Source: CAYJLW01 sp964370965 (GTDB lineage: Bacteria > Actinomycetota > Acidimicrobiia > UBA2766). Taken from it: a stretch of DNA of 9,672 nt. The position numbers and the translations under genes are program-made. The stretch is taken from positions 1 to 9,672 of the forward strand of contig CAYJLW010000116.1 in NCBI GenBank assembly GCA_964370965.1, in the 5' to 3' direction. Under the pieces are notes generated by a model. The model worked only from the letters and a program-made list of their open reading frames with translations. It was not told the DNA's origin and searched no databases. Positions 1-8,246 of the stretch are shown piece by piece. Each line of letters begins with the position of its first letter. The stretch's first letter is position 1.

Positions 1-939
<939 letters not shown>

Positions 940-966
940 GTTGTTCCCCCGGATCGGAGCCCGCTC

Positions 967-993
967 ATGGTATCCCTTGGCCCCATGTCCCAA
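967..993 (-). promoter_or_regulatory. Candidate promoter of the radical SAM gene
   Basis: On the minus strand TACCAT (972-967, fitting TANNNT) is preceded by TTGGGA (993-988) with a 15-bp spacer. Transcription would begin near 960 and give a leader of about 20 nt carrying the GGGGGA ribosome site. The -10 box overlaps the ATG of the divergent glucosidase. The spacer is shorter than usual, so this is a weak prediction. Confidence 0.3.
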
Positions 994-2802
994 GGATTCA
1001 CCACACAGGGCGGCTGGTTCGTGGACGCTGCCGGGCGCCACACCCTGCTGCGCGGCGTCAACCTCGGCGGGAGCACCAAGGTGCCCGCCACACCCGACGG
1101 CTCCACGCATCTCGGCGTGGACTTCGAGAACTGGGCGGACGTGAGCTTCGTGGGCCGGCCGTTCCCGCTCGCCGACGCCGACCGCCACCTCGACCGCCTC
1201 GCGCACTGGGGCTTCAACTGCCTGCGCTTCCTCGTCACATGGGAGGCGATCGAGCACGCCGGACCGGGCGAGTACGACGAGGCGTACCTCGACTTCGTGC
1301 GCGCCGTGATCGTGAAGGCCGGCGAGCGGGGGATGTGGGTCTTCGTCGATCCCCACCACGACGTGTGGAGCCGCTGGACGGGCGGCGACGGCGCCCCCTT
1401 CTGGTGCTTCGACGGCACCGGGCTCCTCCCCGAGCGCTTCGTGGCCGCCGGGGCGGTCTCCCTCGACGCCCACGACTGGCCGGCGAACTACCGCCAGGTC
1501 CCGGTGGCGCACATGTGGACGCTGTTCTTCGCGGGTGACACGTTCCTGCCCGAAGCGGCGGGCGCGCAGGAGCGCCTCCAGGACCACTACATCGGCGCCG
1601 TCGCCGCCGTGGCCGAGCGTCTCGCCGGACTCGGCTGCGTCCTGGGCTACGACACGCTCAACGAGCCCAGCGGCGGCTTCGTGGGCCGCAGCGCCGCCGA
1701 CCTCGCCACCGGCATCCGCTTCTTCGGCGAGGGCCCGCCGCCGCCGTCCACCCTGGAGTACCTCGCCGCCGCCGACGGCCACACCGTCGAGGTCGCCGGC
1801 GGCGCCCTCAACCCCGGCGGGGTGTCTGTCTGGGCCGGGGGCTGCCCCTGGCGCCGGGCGGGGGTGTGGGACCTCGACGCCTCCGGCCGGCCGGTCCTCA
1901 CCGCCCCGGAGCACTTCACCCACGTCGACGGGCGTGCGGTCTCGGCGTGGGCGGACTACATGGTGCCCTTCGTGCGCCGCTTCCGGGAGCGCCTCCGCGC
2001 CGTCCACCCCGGCTGTGTCATGTTCGTCGAGGGGTCCCCGATGGACTTCCTCACCCCCTGGGACGACCCCGACCCCCTTGTCGTGAACGCCCGCCACTGG
2101 TACGACGTCGTCACCCTCCACACCCGCCGCTTCGACCCCGGCGCCTACCACGGACCGTCGGGCAAGCCACGGGCGGGCGCCGCCGAGGTCGCCGAGGAGT
2201 TCGTCGTCCAGCTCGGCACCATGGCCCGCTACAACCGGGACGAGATGGGGAACCCGCCGCTCCTCGTCGGCGAGTTCGGCATCCCCTACGAGATGAACGG
2301 CGGCGAGGCCTTCTCCACGGGGGACTACTCCGCCCATGAGGTCCTCCTCGACGCCAACTACCGGGCGATGGAGGCGCTCCTCCTGAACTCGACGCAGTGG
2401 AACTACACCGCTGGCAACACCCATGCCCACGGCGAGGGCTGGAACCACGAGGACCTCTCGATCTTCTGTCTCGACGAGATCCCCCGCCACCCCGGTGGGC
2501 CCGGCGACGTCGACGCCGGCGGGCGCACGATCGACGCGTTCAGCCGCCCGTACGTCCGCCACGCCGCCGGACGTCCCACGCTCATGTCGTTCGACCCCAC
2601 TTCGGGGGACTTCGCCCTCGATGTCGACGCCGACCCGGCTGTGGCGGCGCCCACCGTCGTCTTCGTGCCCGCCCGCCACTACCCCGCCGGCCCGCAGGTC
2701 GAGGTGTCGGCGGGCACGACGGACTTCGACGCCGCCGCCCAGGTCCTCACGTGGGACCACGGCGGCGCCACCGGCGGGGTGTCCCTCAGACTCCGGCGCT
2801 GA
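967..2802 (+). CDS. GH5 beta-glucosidase, glucocerebrosidase/steryl-glucosidase-like
   Basis: A 611-residue glycoside hydrolase of clan GH-A. It has the N-terminal LRGVNLGGSTKVP strand, PHHD at about residues 129-132, YDTLNEP with E233 as the likely acid/base, and LVGEFG with E436 as the likely nucleophile. Next come TQWNYTAGN and a C-terminal beta-sandwich of about 80 residues (GH5_C type). This layout resembles GH5_12 enzymes, which remove glucose from glucosylceramide or steryl glucosides; the substrate is inferred from family resemblance. No signal peptide or membrane segment is visible, so it is probably cytosolic, like the EGCrP enzymes. The frame stays open upstream to 133, but that stretch is antisense to the radical SAM gene. 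ATG 967 has GGAG at 956-959, 7 nt away; ATG 985 is an alternative without a good ribosome site. The 3' end overlaps the convergent NTF2-like gene by 17 bp. Confidence 0.87.
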   Translation: MVSLGPMSQGFTTQGGWFVDAAGRHTLLRGVNLGGSTKVPATPDGSTHLGVDFENWADVSFVGRPFPLADADRHLDRLAHWGFNCLRFLVTWEAIEHAGPGEYDEAYLDFVRAVIVKAGERGMWVFVDPHHDVWSRWTGGDGAPFWCFDGTGLLPERFVAAGAVSLDAHDWPANYRQVPVAHMWTLFFAGDTFLPEAAGAQERLQDHYIGAVAAVAERLAGLGCVLGYDTLNEPSGGFVGRSAADLATGIRFFGEGPPPPSTLEYLAAADGHTVEVAGGALNPGGVSVWAGGCPWRRAGVWDLDASGRPVLTAPEHFTHVDGRAVSAWADYMVPFVRRFRERLRAVHPGCVMFVEGSPMDFLTPWDDPDPLVVNARHWYDVVTLHTRRFDPGAYHGPSGKPRAGAAEVAEEFVVQLGTMARYNRDEMGNPPLLVGEFGIPYEMNGGEAFSTGDYSAHEVLLDANYRAMEALLLNSTQWNYTAGNTHAHGEGWNHEDLSIFCLDEIPRHPGGPGDVDAGGRTIDAFSRPYVRHAAGRPTLMSFDPTSGDFALDVDADPAVAAPTVVFVPARHYPAGPQVEVSAGTTDFDAAAQVLTWDHGGATGGVSLRLRR

Positions 2803-3136
2803 AGTCGTCCGGGCGGGCGCCCATCCAGACCCGCTGCTCGCGCACGAGGCCGTCGACGACCCGGAAGAGGTCGCCCCCCTGCATGGGGCCGAGACTCCAG
2901 GCCACCTCCACCCACTCCGGGCCGTGCTCGGTGTAGACGACGTCGGCGAAGTTCGTCTCTCCCATGCCCGCCATCGTGGCAGCGAAGGCGTCGGCGAGGG
3001 ACTGGCGGCTCTCGATGCGGTTCCCCGCCATCTCCAGGAACGCCTCCGGGGCGTAGTCCTCGAGGATCACCTCTACCGTGGCCCTGTCGGCGAACTTGCC
3101 CATGTGGCTCTCGACGACCTCACGTGCGCTCGGCAT
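2786..3136 (-). CDS. Small NTF2/SnoaL-like protein
   Basis: A 116-residue soluble protein. The order of elements fits the NTF2-like cone fold: an N-terminal helix (SAREVVESHMGKFADR), a segment VEVILEDYAPEAFLE, an IESRQSLADAFAATM helix, then strands ADVVYTEHGPEWVEVAWSLG, GGDLFRVVDGLVREQRVWMG. This is the pattern of SnoaL-like ketosteroid-isomerase relatives that act as small enzymes or ligand binders; the ligand is unknown. The start at 3136 is set by a strong ribosome site, AGGGAGGA, 5 nt upstream on the minus strand. The longer open frame up to 3343 lacks such a site. Its stop TGA (2788-2786) lies inside the 3' end of the convergent GH5 gene. No catalytic set is obvious, so family-level naming is as far as I go. 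Confidence 0.8.
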   Translation of the reverse strand: MPSAREVVESHMGKFADRATVEVILEDYAPEAFLEMAGNRIESRQSLADAFAATMAGMGETNFADVVYTEHGPEWVEVAWSLGPMQGGDLFRVVDGLVREQRVWMGARPDDFSAGV

Positions 3137-3168
3137 GGCATTCCTCCCTGTGCTTGCGACCGGCCCGG

Positions 3169-3174
3169 AGACTA
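3169..3174 (-). promoter_or_regulatory. Possible -10 box of the NTF2-like gene
   Basis: TAGTCT on the minus strand fits the actinobacterial TANNNT -10 pattern. It would place the transcription start near 3162 and give a leader of about 26 nt that includes the AGGGAGGA ribosome site. I see no convincing -35 box. It overlaps the stop codon of the doubtful zinc-ribbon ORF. Confidence 0.3.
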
Positions 3175-3423
3175 GCGAGGGGGGAGCAGGTTGCACTCCG
3201 GCCTTCTGACGGTCGCGCCGGAGGTGAGCGCCCGCCCAAACCGGGCCTCGTTCCGGGCGGATTCCGGACGGCGGTCCCTGGCGCACCACTTGCACGAGCG
3301 GACGGGTGCGACTCCTCTGAAGGTGCCCCCACAGAAGGGGCAAATCGGCGCCTGCGTGGGTACGCGAGGCCGGCGCAGGCTGCCCGCAGGGCTGAGAGAG
3401 GCCGGGCCCCCCACCGGCCCCAC
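3172..3423 (-). CDS. Possible small zinc-ribbon protein (doubtful)
   Basis: In the 444-bp stretch without a firm gene, one minus-strand frame encodes CPFCGGTF followed about 12 residues later by SCKWCARDRRP, two CxxC knuckles as in small zinc ribbons. The tail is basic (ARNEARFGRALTSG) and ends at a TAG 35 bp before the NTF2-like start. With GTG at 3423 it would have 83 residues; GTG 3414 and GTG 3471 are also possible. None has a good ribosome site, the part before the first cysteine looks like noncoding GC-rich translation, and I know no matching family. It could be a real small protein, a decayed gene or chance. Confidence 0.3.
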   Translation of the reverse strand: MGPVGGPASLSPAGSLRRPRVPTQAPICPFCGGTFRGVAPVRSCKWCARDRRPESARNEARFGRALTSGATVRRPECNLLPPR

Positions 3424-3433
3424 CGAACGGTGT

Positions 3434-3475
3434 TCGCGTGCAGAACGTAACGTCTGCGTTCCTTTCTGCACGCGA
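3434..3475. repeat. 12-bp perfect inverted repeat (hairpin)
   Basis: The arms TCGCGTGCAGAA (3434-3445) and TTCTGCACGCGA (3464-3475) are perfectly complementary around an 18-nt spacer. The inner AACG (3444-3447) and CGTT (3457-3460) offer an alternative pairing. It lies about 105 nt beyond the amidase stop in the direction of amidase transcription. It may help end that transcript, but no T-run follows on either strand. A protein-binding dyad is the other reading. Confidence 0.6.
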
Positions 3476-3476
3476 T

Positions 3477-3488
3477 CAGGGGCCCCTG
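3477..3488. repeat. 12-bp perfect palindrome
   Basis: CAGGGGCCCCTG is fully self-complementary and sits one base from the larger inverted repeat at 3434-3475. Together they form a palindrome cluster downstream of the amidase gene. Confidence 0.5.
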
Positions 3489-3580
3489 GGGTGCCGGCCG
3501 TGAAGTCGCGCCCGACAAGGCCCGGGAAGGGCACCGCCCCCTTCTCCGGGCGCGGGGGCCCTCCAAGTCCGCGTCTTGCC

Positions 3581-4945
3581 TCAGATCGGGAAAGCCTCGT
3601 ATCCCGGCGCCACGAGGGGCCAGGGCCGGGCGGCCTCGAGGGCGGCGGCAAGGCCCAGGGCGAGGTCGTCCCGGAAGCGGGGCGCCACTATCTGCAGGCC
3701 CATGGGGACGCCCTCGGGGCCGATGCCCATCGGGACCGACACCGCGGGATGGCCGGTGAAGTTGAAGTCCGGGGTGTTCAGCGCCGACACGGGAGAGCCC
3801 TCGACGCCGGCGATCACCATGGGCAGGGGCCCTTCGACGGGCCAGGACGTGGCGTTGCACGTCGGGGTGACAAGGACGGTGTCGTCCCCCAGGAGGTCGT
3901 CAATTTGGGCGGCCGCCTGGAACCGCGCCCGCTGGGCGGCGACGTAGTCGTAGAGCTTCACGTGGGCGCCCATCGTCGCCATCATCCTGAGACCGGGGTC
4001 GAGCTCGTCGTGGCGGTCCTGCGCCCAGCTCAGGCCCTCGCCCAGCTCGGCGGCGCCGATCAGGAGCCAGGCGGTGAGGACGTCAGGGTCCGTGTCGAAG
4101 ACCTTCGTGGTCTCCTCGACCGGGACGGCGAGGTCGTCACCGATGGTGGCGAGGGCACTCTGGAACGCCTCGAGCACGGCCGGGTCGGTGGCCTCACGCA
4201 GCGTGGGACAGGCGACCACGCGGGTGGGCCGGCGGGGCTCCAGGGAGATCGACCCGGCGGGAAGGGCCATGATGTCGCCGCGGGCGGGGCCCGCCGTGAC
4301 GGAAGCCTCCAGGAGGACGTCCGCGACCGTGCGCCCCAGGACGCCGTCCATCGAGAAGCCGATCCAATTCGGGAGGAAGTTCCGCCCGATGGCGCCGAAC
4401 GTGGGCTTGTAGCCCACGAGGCCGCACTCCGCCGCCGGGATGCGCACGGAGCCGCCGCCGTCGGACGACGTCGCCAGCGGGGCGAGGCCGGCAATGAGAG
4501 CGGCGGCCGAACCGCCGCTGGACCCACCGGGGGCGCAGCCGAGGTTCCACGGGTTGTGGGTGGGGCCGTACACCGGGTTCGTCGTGTAGGCCGTCCATCC
4601 GAACTCGGGGGTGTTCGTCTTGCCCACGACGACGGCCCCGGCCTCCCGGAGGCGGGCGACGACGACGTCGTCCTCGGCGACGGGCGGGTTGTCGGCGTGG
4701 AGGCGGCTCCCGAAGGAGGTGGCCATGCCAGCGGCGTGCTCGAGGTCCTTCACGAGGAACGGGACGCCGGCCAGGGGGCCGTTGCGGGGGTGGCTGCGGG
4801 CCTCGGCGAGGGCCTCCTCGGCACGCAGGGCCACGACGGCGTTGAGTCGCGGGTTGTGCGCCTCGATGCGGCGCAGGCATTCCTGCACGAGATCGACGGG
4901 ATCGGTGCGCCCGTTCCTGACGGCGGCGGCGAGCTCGGCCAGCAT
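3581..4945 (-). CDS. Amidase-signature family hydrolase
   Basis: A 454-residue member of the amidase signature family, which hydrolyses C-N amide bonds with a Ser-cisSer-Lys triad. The sequence shows all three: K66 in PFLVKDLE, S142 in GGSSGGS and the nucleophile S166 in DGGGSVR. The usual flanking motifs are also present: VGKTNTPEFGW, NPWNLG and a C-terminal GHPAVSVPMG...GVPMGLQIVAP stretch. The length is normal for the family. ATG 4945 has GGGGGA 5 nt upstream; the open frame reaches 5059 but has no better start. Without a partner GatB or GatC gene in view, and with NPVYGPTHNP resembling general amidases, it is more likely a stand-alone amidase than GatA. The substrate is unknown. No signal peptide is visible. 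It is transcribed away from the glycosyltransferase gene across a 195-bp gap. Confidence 0.93.
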   Translation of the reverse strand: MLAELAAAVRNGRTDPVDLVQECLRRIEAHNPRLNAVVALRAEEALAEARSHPRNGPLAGVPFLVKDLEHAAGMATSFGSRLHADNPPVAEDDVVVARLREAGAVVVGKTNTPEFGWTAYTTNPVYGPTHNPWNLGCAPGGSSGGSAAALIAGLAPLATSSDGGGSVRIPAAECGLVGYKPTFGAIGRNFLPNWIGFSMDGVLGRTVADVLLEASVTAGPARGDIMALPAGSISLEPRRPTRVVACPTLREATDPAVLEAFQSALATIGDDLAVPVEETTKVFDTDPDVLTAWLLIGAAELGEGLSWAQDRHDELDPGLRMMATMGAHVKLYDYVAAQRARFQAAAQIDDLLGDDTVLVTPTCNATSWPVEGPLPMVIAGVEGSPVSALNTPDFNFTGHPAVSVPMGIGPEGVPMGLQIVAPRFRDDLALGLAAALEAARPWPLVAPGYEAFPI

Positions 4946-4980
4946 TGACGTCCCCCGGTGGTGGTCCTCTCGGCGGGCCC

Positions 4981-4986
4981 AGGGTA
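4981..4986 (-). promoter_or_regulatory. Possible -10 box of the amidase gene
   Basis: TACCCT on the minus strand fits TANNNT and would start transcription near 4974, about 29 nt before the ATG, leaving the GGGGGA ribosome site in the leader. No clear -35 box precedes it. Confidence 0.25.
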
Positions 4987-5037
4987 GGCTGCACTGTCTG
5001 CTCCGCGCCTGGCGGCGCTCCGCGTGCCCGGCGGGGA

Positions 5038-5067
5038 CCCCCACCCCCCCGGGCCCCACCCCACCCC
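5038..5067 (-). other. G-quadruplex-forming motif, five G-runs
   Basis: The minus strand carries five runs of 4, 4, 4, 7 and 5 G separated by loops of only 1, 1, 3 and 1 nt; the plus strand shows the matching C-tracts at 5038-5042, 5044-5050, 5054-5057, 5059-5062 and 5064-5067. This easily satisfies the canonical quadruplex rule, and short loops favour stability. It lies 93-122 nt upstream of the amidase ATG on that gene's coding strand and about 74 nt upstream of the divergent glycosyltransferase start. Confidence 0.65.
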
Positions 5068-5128
5068 GGCCTCACTCCGCGAGTCTGCCCTAGCGCCGGT
5101 CGGTGCGGACTCCGGGGTCGCGAGCAAC

Positions 5129-5140
5129 TAGAAATCCCCC
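5129..5140 (+). promoter_or_regulatory. Possible leaderless promoter -10 region
   Basis: TAGAAAT (5129-5135) is an AT-rich island in GC-rich surroundings, placed so that transcription could start at or next to the GTG at 5141. No Shine-Dalgarno sequence precedes that GTG. The fit to TANNNT is imperfect (the T is in the seventh place). A similar TAGACAT lies before the GTG at 7364. Confidence 0.28.
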
Positions 5141-7312
5141 GTGGCCTTCCTGGAACTTCTCGCCTTCGGTTTCTGCACCGCCCTCCTCGGCACGGCCGCC
5201 CACAGGGTGGCCACGCGCATGTACCCGGCCCGGCCCTGGTCCCGCGTCCTCGCCTGGGCGGTGCTCGTCTTCGGCGGGGTCGTGCTCATCCTCCAGATCC
5301 TGGGGGCCACGGGTCTCCTGAGGCCCCTGCCCGCCGGAATCCTCACCGTGGTCGTGTCAGGGGCAGTGCTGCTGTTGGTGCGTCGGCCGTCCGAGGTCGT
5401 CCCGCTCCGCTGGCCGCTGGGGCGGCGGGCGACGTTCCTGACGGCCTGGTTCGGCCTCGTGGTGCTGGGGGTGAGCCTGGGCAAGCCCTCCACGCAGGCA
5501 GACTCGGTCTGGTACCACTACCCGCTCATCGCCCACTGGTTGCAGGTCGCCGACCTCACCACCCCGAAGATGTTCAGCTTCTCGGGGTTCCACTGGTTCT
5601 ACCCCTCCAACTCCGAGCTCGCCCAGACGTGGCTGGTGATCTGGACCCGCACCGACGTCTTCCTCGGCCTCTCGTCGTGGCTGGCGACGGGCGTGTCCGT
5701 GGCGGCCGTGACGGGCCTCGTGCGCCGCCTCGGGGGCCGCCTCACGACCGGTCTCTGGGTCGGCCTCGTCTGGGGGACCGTCCCGCTCGTCCTCGACACG
5801 CAGGTACGGGCCAACGGCGTCGACCTCATGCTCTCCGCGCTGTTCACGCTCGTGGTGTTCTTCGGCGTCGCCTGGTGGCAGGAGACCGGTGGCCGCCGCG
5901 TGAGCGGCGACCTCGTCCTCGGCGGGGCCTGCCTCGGCCTCGCCCTGGGCACGAAGTTCACGGTCGTGGGGATGGTCGCCGTCCTCTGCGTGGTCCTCGC
6001 CGGAGTGGTCGCCTTCCGGGTGCGACGCCGCGAGACGTCCCTCGGCGCCGGGGTGGCGATCCTCGCCGTCGTCGCTGCCGGGATCGTCGTGCCCGCGGTG
6101 TTCTGGTACGTGCGCAACCAGGTTCTCGTGGGCAACCCCTTCTACCCCGTCGGCCTCTTCGGCATGAAGGACGGCTTCGACCTCGTCGGCGTCAAGGACC
6201 TCGTGTCCCGACTCGATGCCACGGTGCCGGACTACTTCTTCCCCCCCGACGGCTTCGGTATCGGGGTCATCGCCGCCCTGTGGATCTTCGTGATGTGGGC
6301 GGGCGGGTTCCTCGTCCTCGCCGGCCTCGCCGTCCCCCTCTTCGCCTTCTGGCCTAGCCGGACCGCCCGGAAGGGCGACGGCGCAGCGACCGCCCCCGGA
6401 GACGGCCCGGGCCCGAGCCGCGGCCTGCTCTTCGTCGTCTGTGGCGTGATCCCGCCGGCCCTGACCGCTGTCTACGCCGCCATTCCCGGTTCGGCCGGGG
6501 GCCTGCCAGGCCAACCCTTTCTCTTCGCCATCAACGCCCGCTACGGCTTCCCGGGTTTCGTGCTCGCGCTCGTCGGGCTCGCGGTGGTGCTCGACCGGCG
6601 CCGCCCCCGATGGAGCGGCCGGCTCTTCGGGGCGGCGTTCACCCTCAACGTCCTCTTCGGCGTCCTGTTGCCGCCGTTCATCGCCGGTTTCGGGGCGAGG
6701 GTGATCCCGGCGGCCTGCGTCCTCGCCACGGGCGCGGTCGGGGTCTGGCTCGTGGCCGAACGCATCCTGGCCCGGGTCCCGCGTCGGGACTCGAAGGCAG
6801 TCTCCTACCTCGCGGGCACCGCCGGAGCCGTGGCCGTGCTCGCCGGAGTGGCGGCGAGCGTCTACTACGCCGGCCCCCGGGTGCGCTATGACAACATGGG
6901 AGCGCTCTCGGAGGTCGTCTACGACAAGGTGCGGGACTGGCCGGCGGGCACGGGCGTCGCCTACGCCGGCCTCAACTACGTCTACCCCATCTACGGCGAG
7001 CACCTCGAGAACCGCGTTGAGCTCGTGGGTCGCCGAGTGGCGCCCGGCACGATGGTCTCGATCACGGAGCCGGCGGAGCTCGTGGACTTCATGCGCCGCC
7101 GTAGCCTCACGTACCTGGTGGTCAAGCACCAGAAGGCCGAGAAGACCAAGCACATAGCGGGCGTCACCATCCGCATATCGCCCTACCAGGAGAAGATCAT
7201 CCGCGCCTTCGACCCGGTCGAGGACGGCTTCGCCGCCGAGGACCCCCGCCACTTCGAGCTCGTGGACGAGGACAAGGCCCAGCGGATCTCCCTCTACCGC
7301 TTCCGGCCCTGA
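5141..7312 (+). CDS. Polytopic membrane glycosyltransferase, GT-C/GT39-like
   Basis: A 723-residue membrane protein. I count roughly 14-16 hydrophobic segments, mostly between residues 4 and 580, then a soluble tail of about 140 residues. GT-C enzymes take a sugar from a polyprenyl-phosphate donor on the outer face of the membrane. The family pattern is seen in the first large outer loop, QADSVWYHYPLIAHW, where D121 is the likely catalytic acid. It is also seen in WYVRNQVLVGNPFYPVG, a motif common in GT39/DUF2029-like proteins. Acceptor and donor cannot be read from the sequence. The tail (DNMGALSEVVYDKVRDW...GEHLENRVELVG...LTYLVVKHQ) has the strand/helix pattern often found behind these membrane domains and probably lies outside the membrane. 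GTG 5141 begins the hydrophobic N-terminus and has no ribosome site, so the start is not certain. The next gene follows after 51 bp on the same strand. Confidence 0.85.
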   Translation: MAFLELLAFGFCTALLGTAAHRVATRMYPARPWSRVLAWAVLVFGGVVLILQILGATGLLRPLPAGILTVVVSGAVLLLVRRPSEVVPLRWPLGRRATFLTAWFGLVVLGVSLGKPSTQADSVWYHYPLIAHWLQVADLTTPKMFSFSGFHWFYPSNSELAQTWLVIWTRTDVFLGLSSWLATGVSVAAVTGLVRRLGGRLTTGLWVGLVWGTVPLVLDTQVRANGVDLMLSALFTLVVFFGVAWWQETGGRRVSGDLVLGGACLGLALGTKFTVVGMVAVLCVVLAGVVAFRVRRRETSLGAGVAILAVVAAGIVVPAVFWYVRNQVLVGNPFYPVGLFGMKDGFDLVGVKDLVSRLDATVPDYFFPPDGFGIGVIAALWIFVMWAGGFLVLAGLAVPLFAFWPSRTARKGDGAATAPGDGPGPSRGLLFVVCGVIPPALTAVYAAIPGSAGGLPGQPFLFAINARYGFPGFVLALVGLAVVLDRRRPRWSGRLFGAAFTLNVLFGVLLPPFIAGFGARVIPAACVLATGAVGVWLVAERILARVPRRDSKAVSYLAGTAGAVAVLAGVAASVYYAGPRVRYDNMGALSEVVYDKVRDWPAGTGVAYAGLNYVYPIYGEHLENRVELVGRRVAPGTMVSITEPAELVDFMRRRSLTYLVVKHQKAEKTKHIAGVTIRISPYQEKIIRAFDPVEDGFAAEDPRHFELVDEDKAQRISLYRFRP

Positions 7313-7350
7313 CGGCGGGCGGGCGCAGGGCGTCCGCTGATCGCTTCGGG

Positions 7351-7363
7351 TAGACATCGGGCC
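7351..7363 (+). promoter_or_regulatory. Possible leaderless promoter -10 region
   Basis: TAGACAT (7351-7357) precedes the GTG at 7364 by 6 nt and resembles the TAGAAAT before the GTG at 5141. No clear Shine-Dalgarno lies between. It would give the exonuclease its own leaderless transcript. The match to the usual -10 is imperfect. Confidence 0.25.
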
Positions 7364-8131
7364 GTGCTCGTCGCCACCTGGAACGTGAACTCGGTCAAAG
7401 CGCGCCTCCCGCGGCTCCTGGAGTTCCTCGACGCCCGGGGCCCCGACGTCGTCTGCCTGCAGGAGCTCAAGGTCTCCGAGGACGCCTTCCCCATGCTGGA
7501 CGTGCGCGCGGCGGGCTACGAGGCCGTCGTCGTGGGCCAGCGCCAGTGGAACGGCGTGGCCGTGCTCGCCCGGGAGCCCCTCGCGCTGCGTCATGCCGGC
7601 CTCCCCGGCGAGGGGGGCTCCGGCGCCCGTCTCGTGGCCGCCGCGGTCGACGGCCTCGACGTCGTGAGCGTGTACGTCCCGAACGGCAAGGACCTCGGCC
7701 ACGACGACTTCGCCGGGAAGCTCCGCTGGCTGGAACGCCTCGGGGACTTCCTCGCCCAGGCCTACGATCCCGGCGCCCCCCTGGTGGTCGCGGGCGACTT
7801 CAACGTCTGCCCCGCCGACGTCGACAGCTTCGACCCTGTCGGCCTCGCGGGCGGGATCTTCCACACGGACGCGGAGCGGGCCGCCCTCTCCCGCTTGCGC
7901 GACTGGGGGCTCGTCGACCTCTTCCGCCGGGCCCACCCTGACGTCCCCGGTTTCAGTTGGTGGGACTACCGCGGGGGCAACTTCCACCGGGGCCTCGGCC
8001 TGCGCATCGACCTCCTCCTGGGCACGGCCCCAGTGGCCGCCGGCCTGCAAGGGGCCGCCGTCGAACGGGACTTCCGCAAGGGCCCGAAGCCCTCCGACCA
8101 CGCCCCCGTGACCGTCGACGTGGCGTTGTAG
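7364..8131 (+). CDS. xthA: Exodeoxyribonuclease III / AP endonuclease
   Basis: A 255-residue Mg-dependent nuclease of the exonuclease III family (endonuclease/exonuclease/phosphatase fold). It removes 3' blocking groups and cuts at abasic sites in base excision repair. All hallmark residues are present: WNVNS with N7, LQELK with E34, VYVPNG with Y104 and N107, GDFNV with D145 and N147, RIDLLL with D216, and SDHAPV with D245 and H246. These match the E34-D151-N153-D229-H259 set of the E. coli enzyme, and the length is normal. The start is GTG 7364; the coding sequence begins directly with the first beta strand, so a longer protein is unlikely. The ribosome site is poor. It lies 51 bp after the glycosyltransferase and could be co-transcribed with it. 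The stop is followed by a small GCGCCGGCGC palindrome (8131-8140), then hairpin element copy 1. Confidence 0.95.
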   Translation: MLVATWNVNSVKARLPRLLEFLDARGPDVVCLQELKVSEDAFPMLDVRAAGYEAVVVGQRQWNGVAVLAREPLALRHAGLPGEGGSGARLVAAAVDGLDVVSVYVPNGKDLGHDDFAGKLRWLERLGDFLAQAYDPGAPLVVAGDFNVCPADVDSFDPVGLAGGIFHTDAERAALSRLRDWGLVDLFRRAHPDVPGFSWWDYRGGNFHRGLGLRIDLLLGTAPVAAGLQGAAVERDFRKGPKPSDHAPVTVDVAL

Positions 8132-8200
8132 CGCCGGCGCAAGGATGTAGGCACCCGACCCCCAGAGCCGCCGAGGTGGCCGCCCCGGGCCCACATCCCG

Positions 8201-8246
8201 AACTGGGCGCGCCCGCCTTCCCATGTGACGCGTGGCGCGCCCAGTT
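8201..8246 (+). repeat. 46-bp hairpin element, copy 1
   Basis: A perfect 13-bp inverted repeat, AACTGGGCGCGCC (8201-8213) and GGCGCGCCCAGTT (8234-8246), encloses a 20-nt loop containing the palindrome ACGCGT. TCCCG (8196-8200) and CGGGA (8252-8256) can extend the stem beyond a 5-nt bulge. The element starts 70 nt after the exonuclease stop and recurs at 9621-9666 in the same orientation with 43 of 46 bases identical, including 18 of 20 loop bases. There is no T-run, so it is not a standard intrinsic terminator. Confidence 0.9.

Noticed and set aside
3581..4945. Identification of the amidase as GatA
   Set aside because: The triad is shared by the whole family; no gatB or gatC neighbour is seen, so the general amidase name is safer.
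3191..4948. A 585-codon open frame on the plus strand
   Set aside because: It is antisense to the amidase gene, whose full catalytic triad is intact, and it shows no domain.
8201..8246. A standard rho-independent terminator
   Set aside because: The stem is strong but no T-run follows either copy. A U-less terminator remains possible and is covered in the findings.
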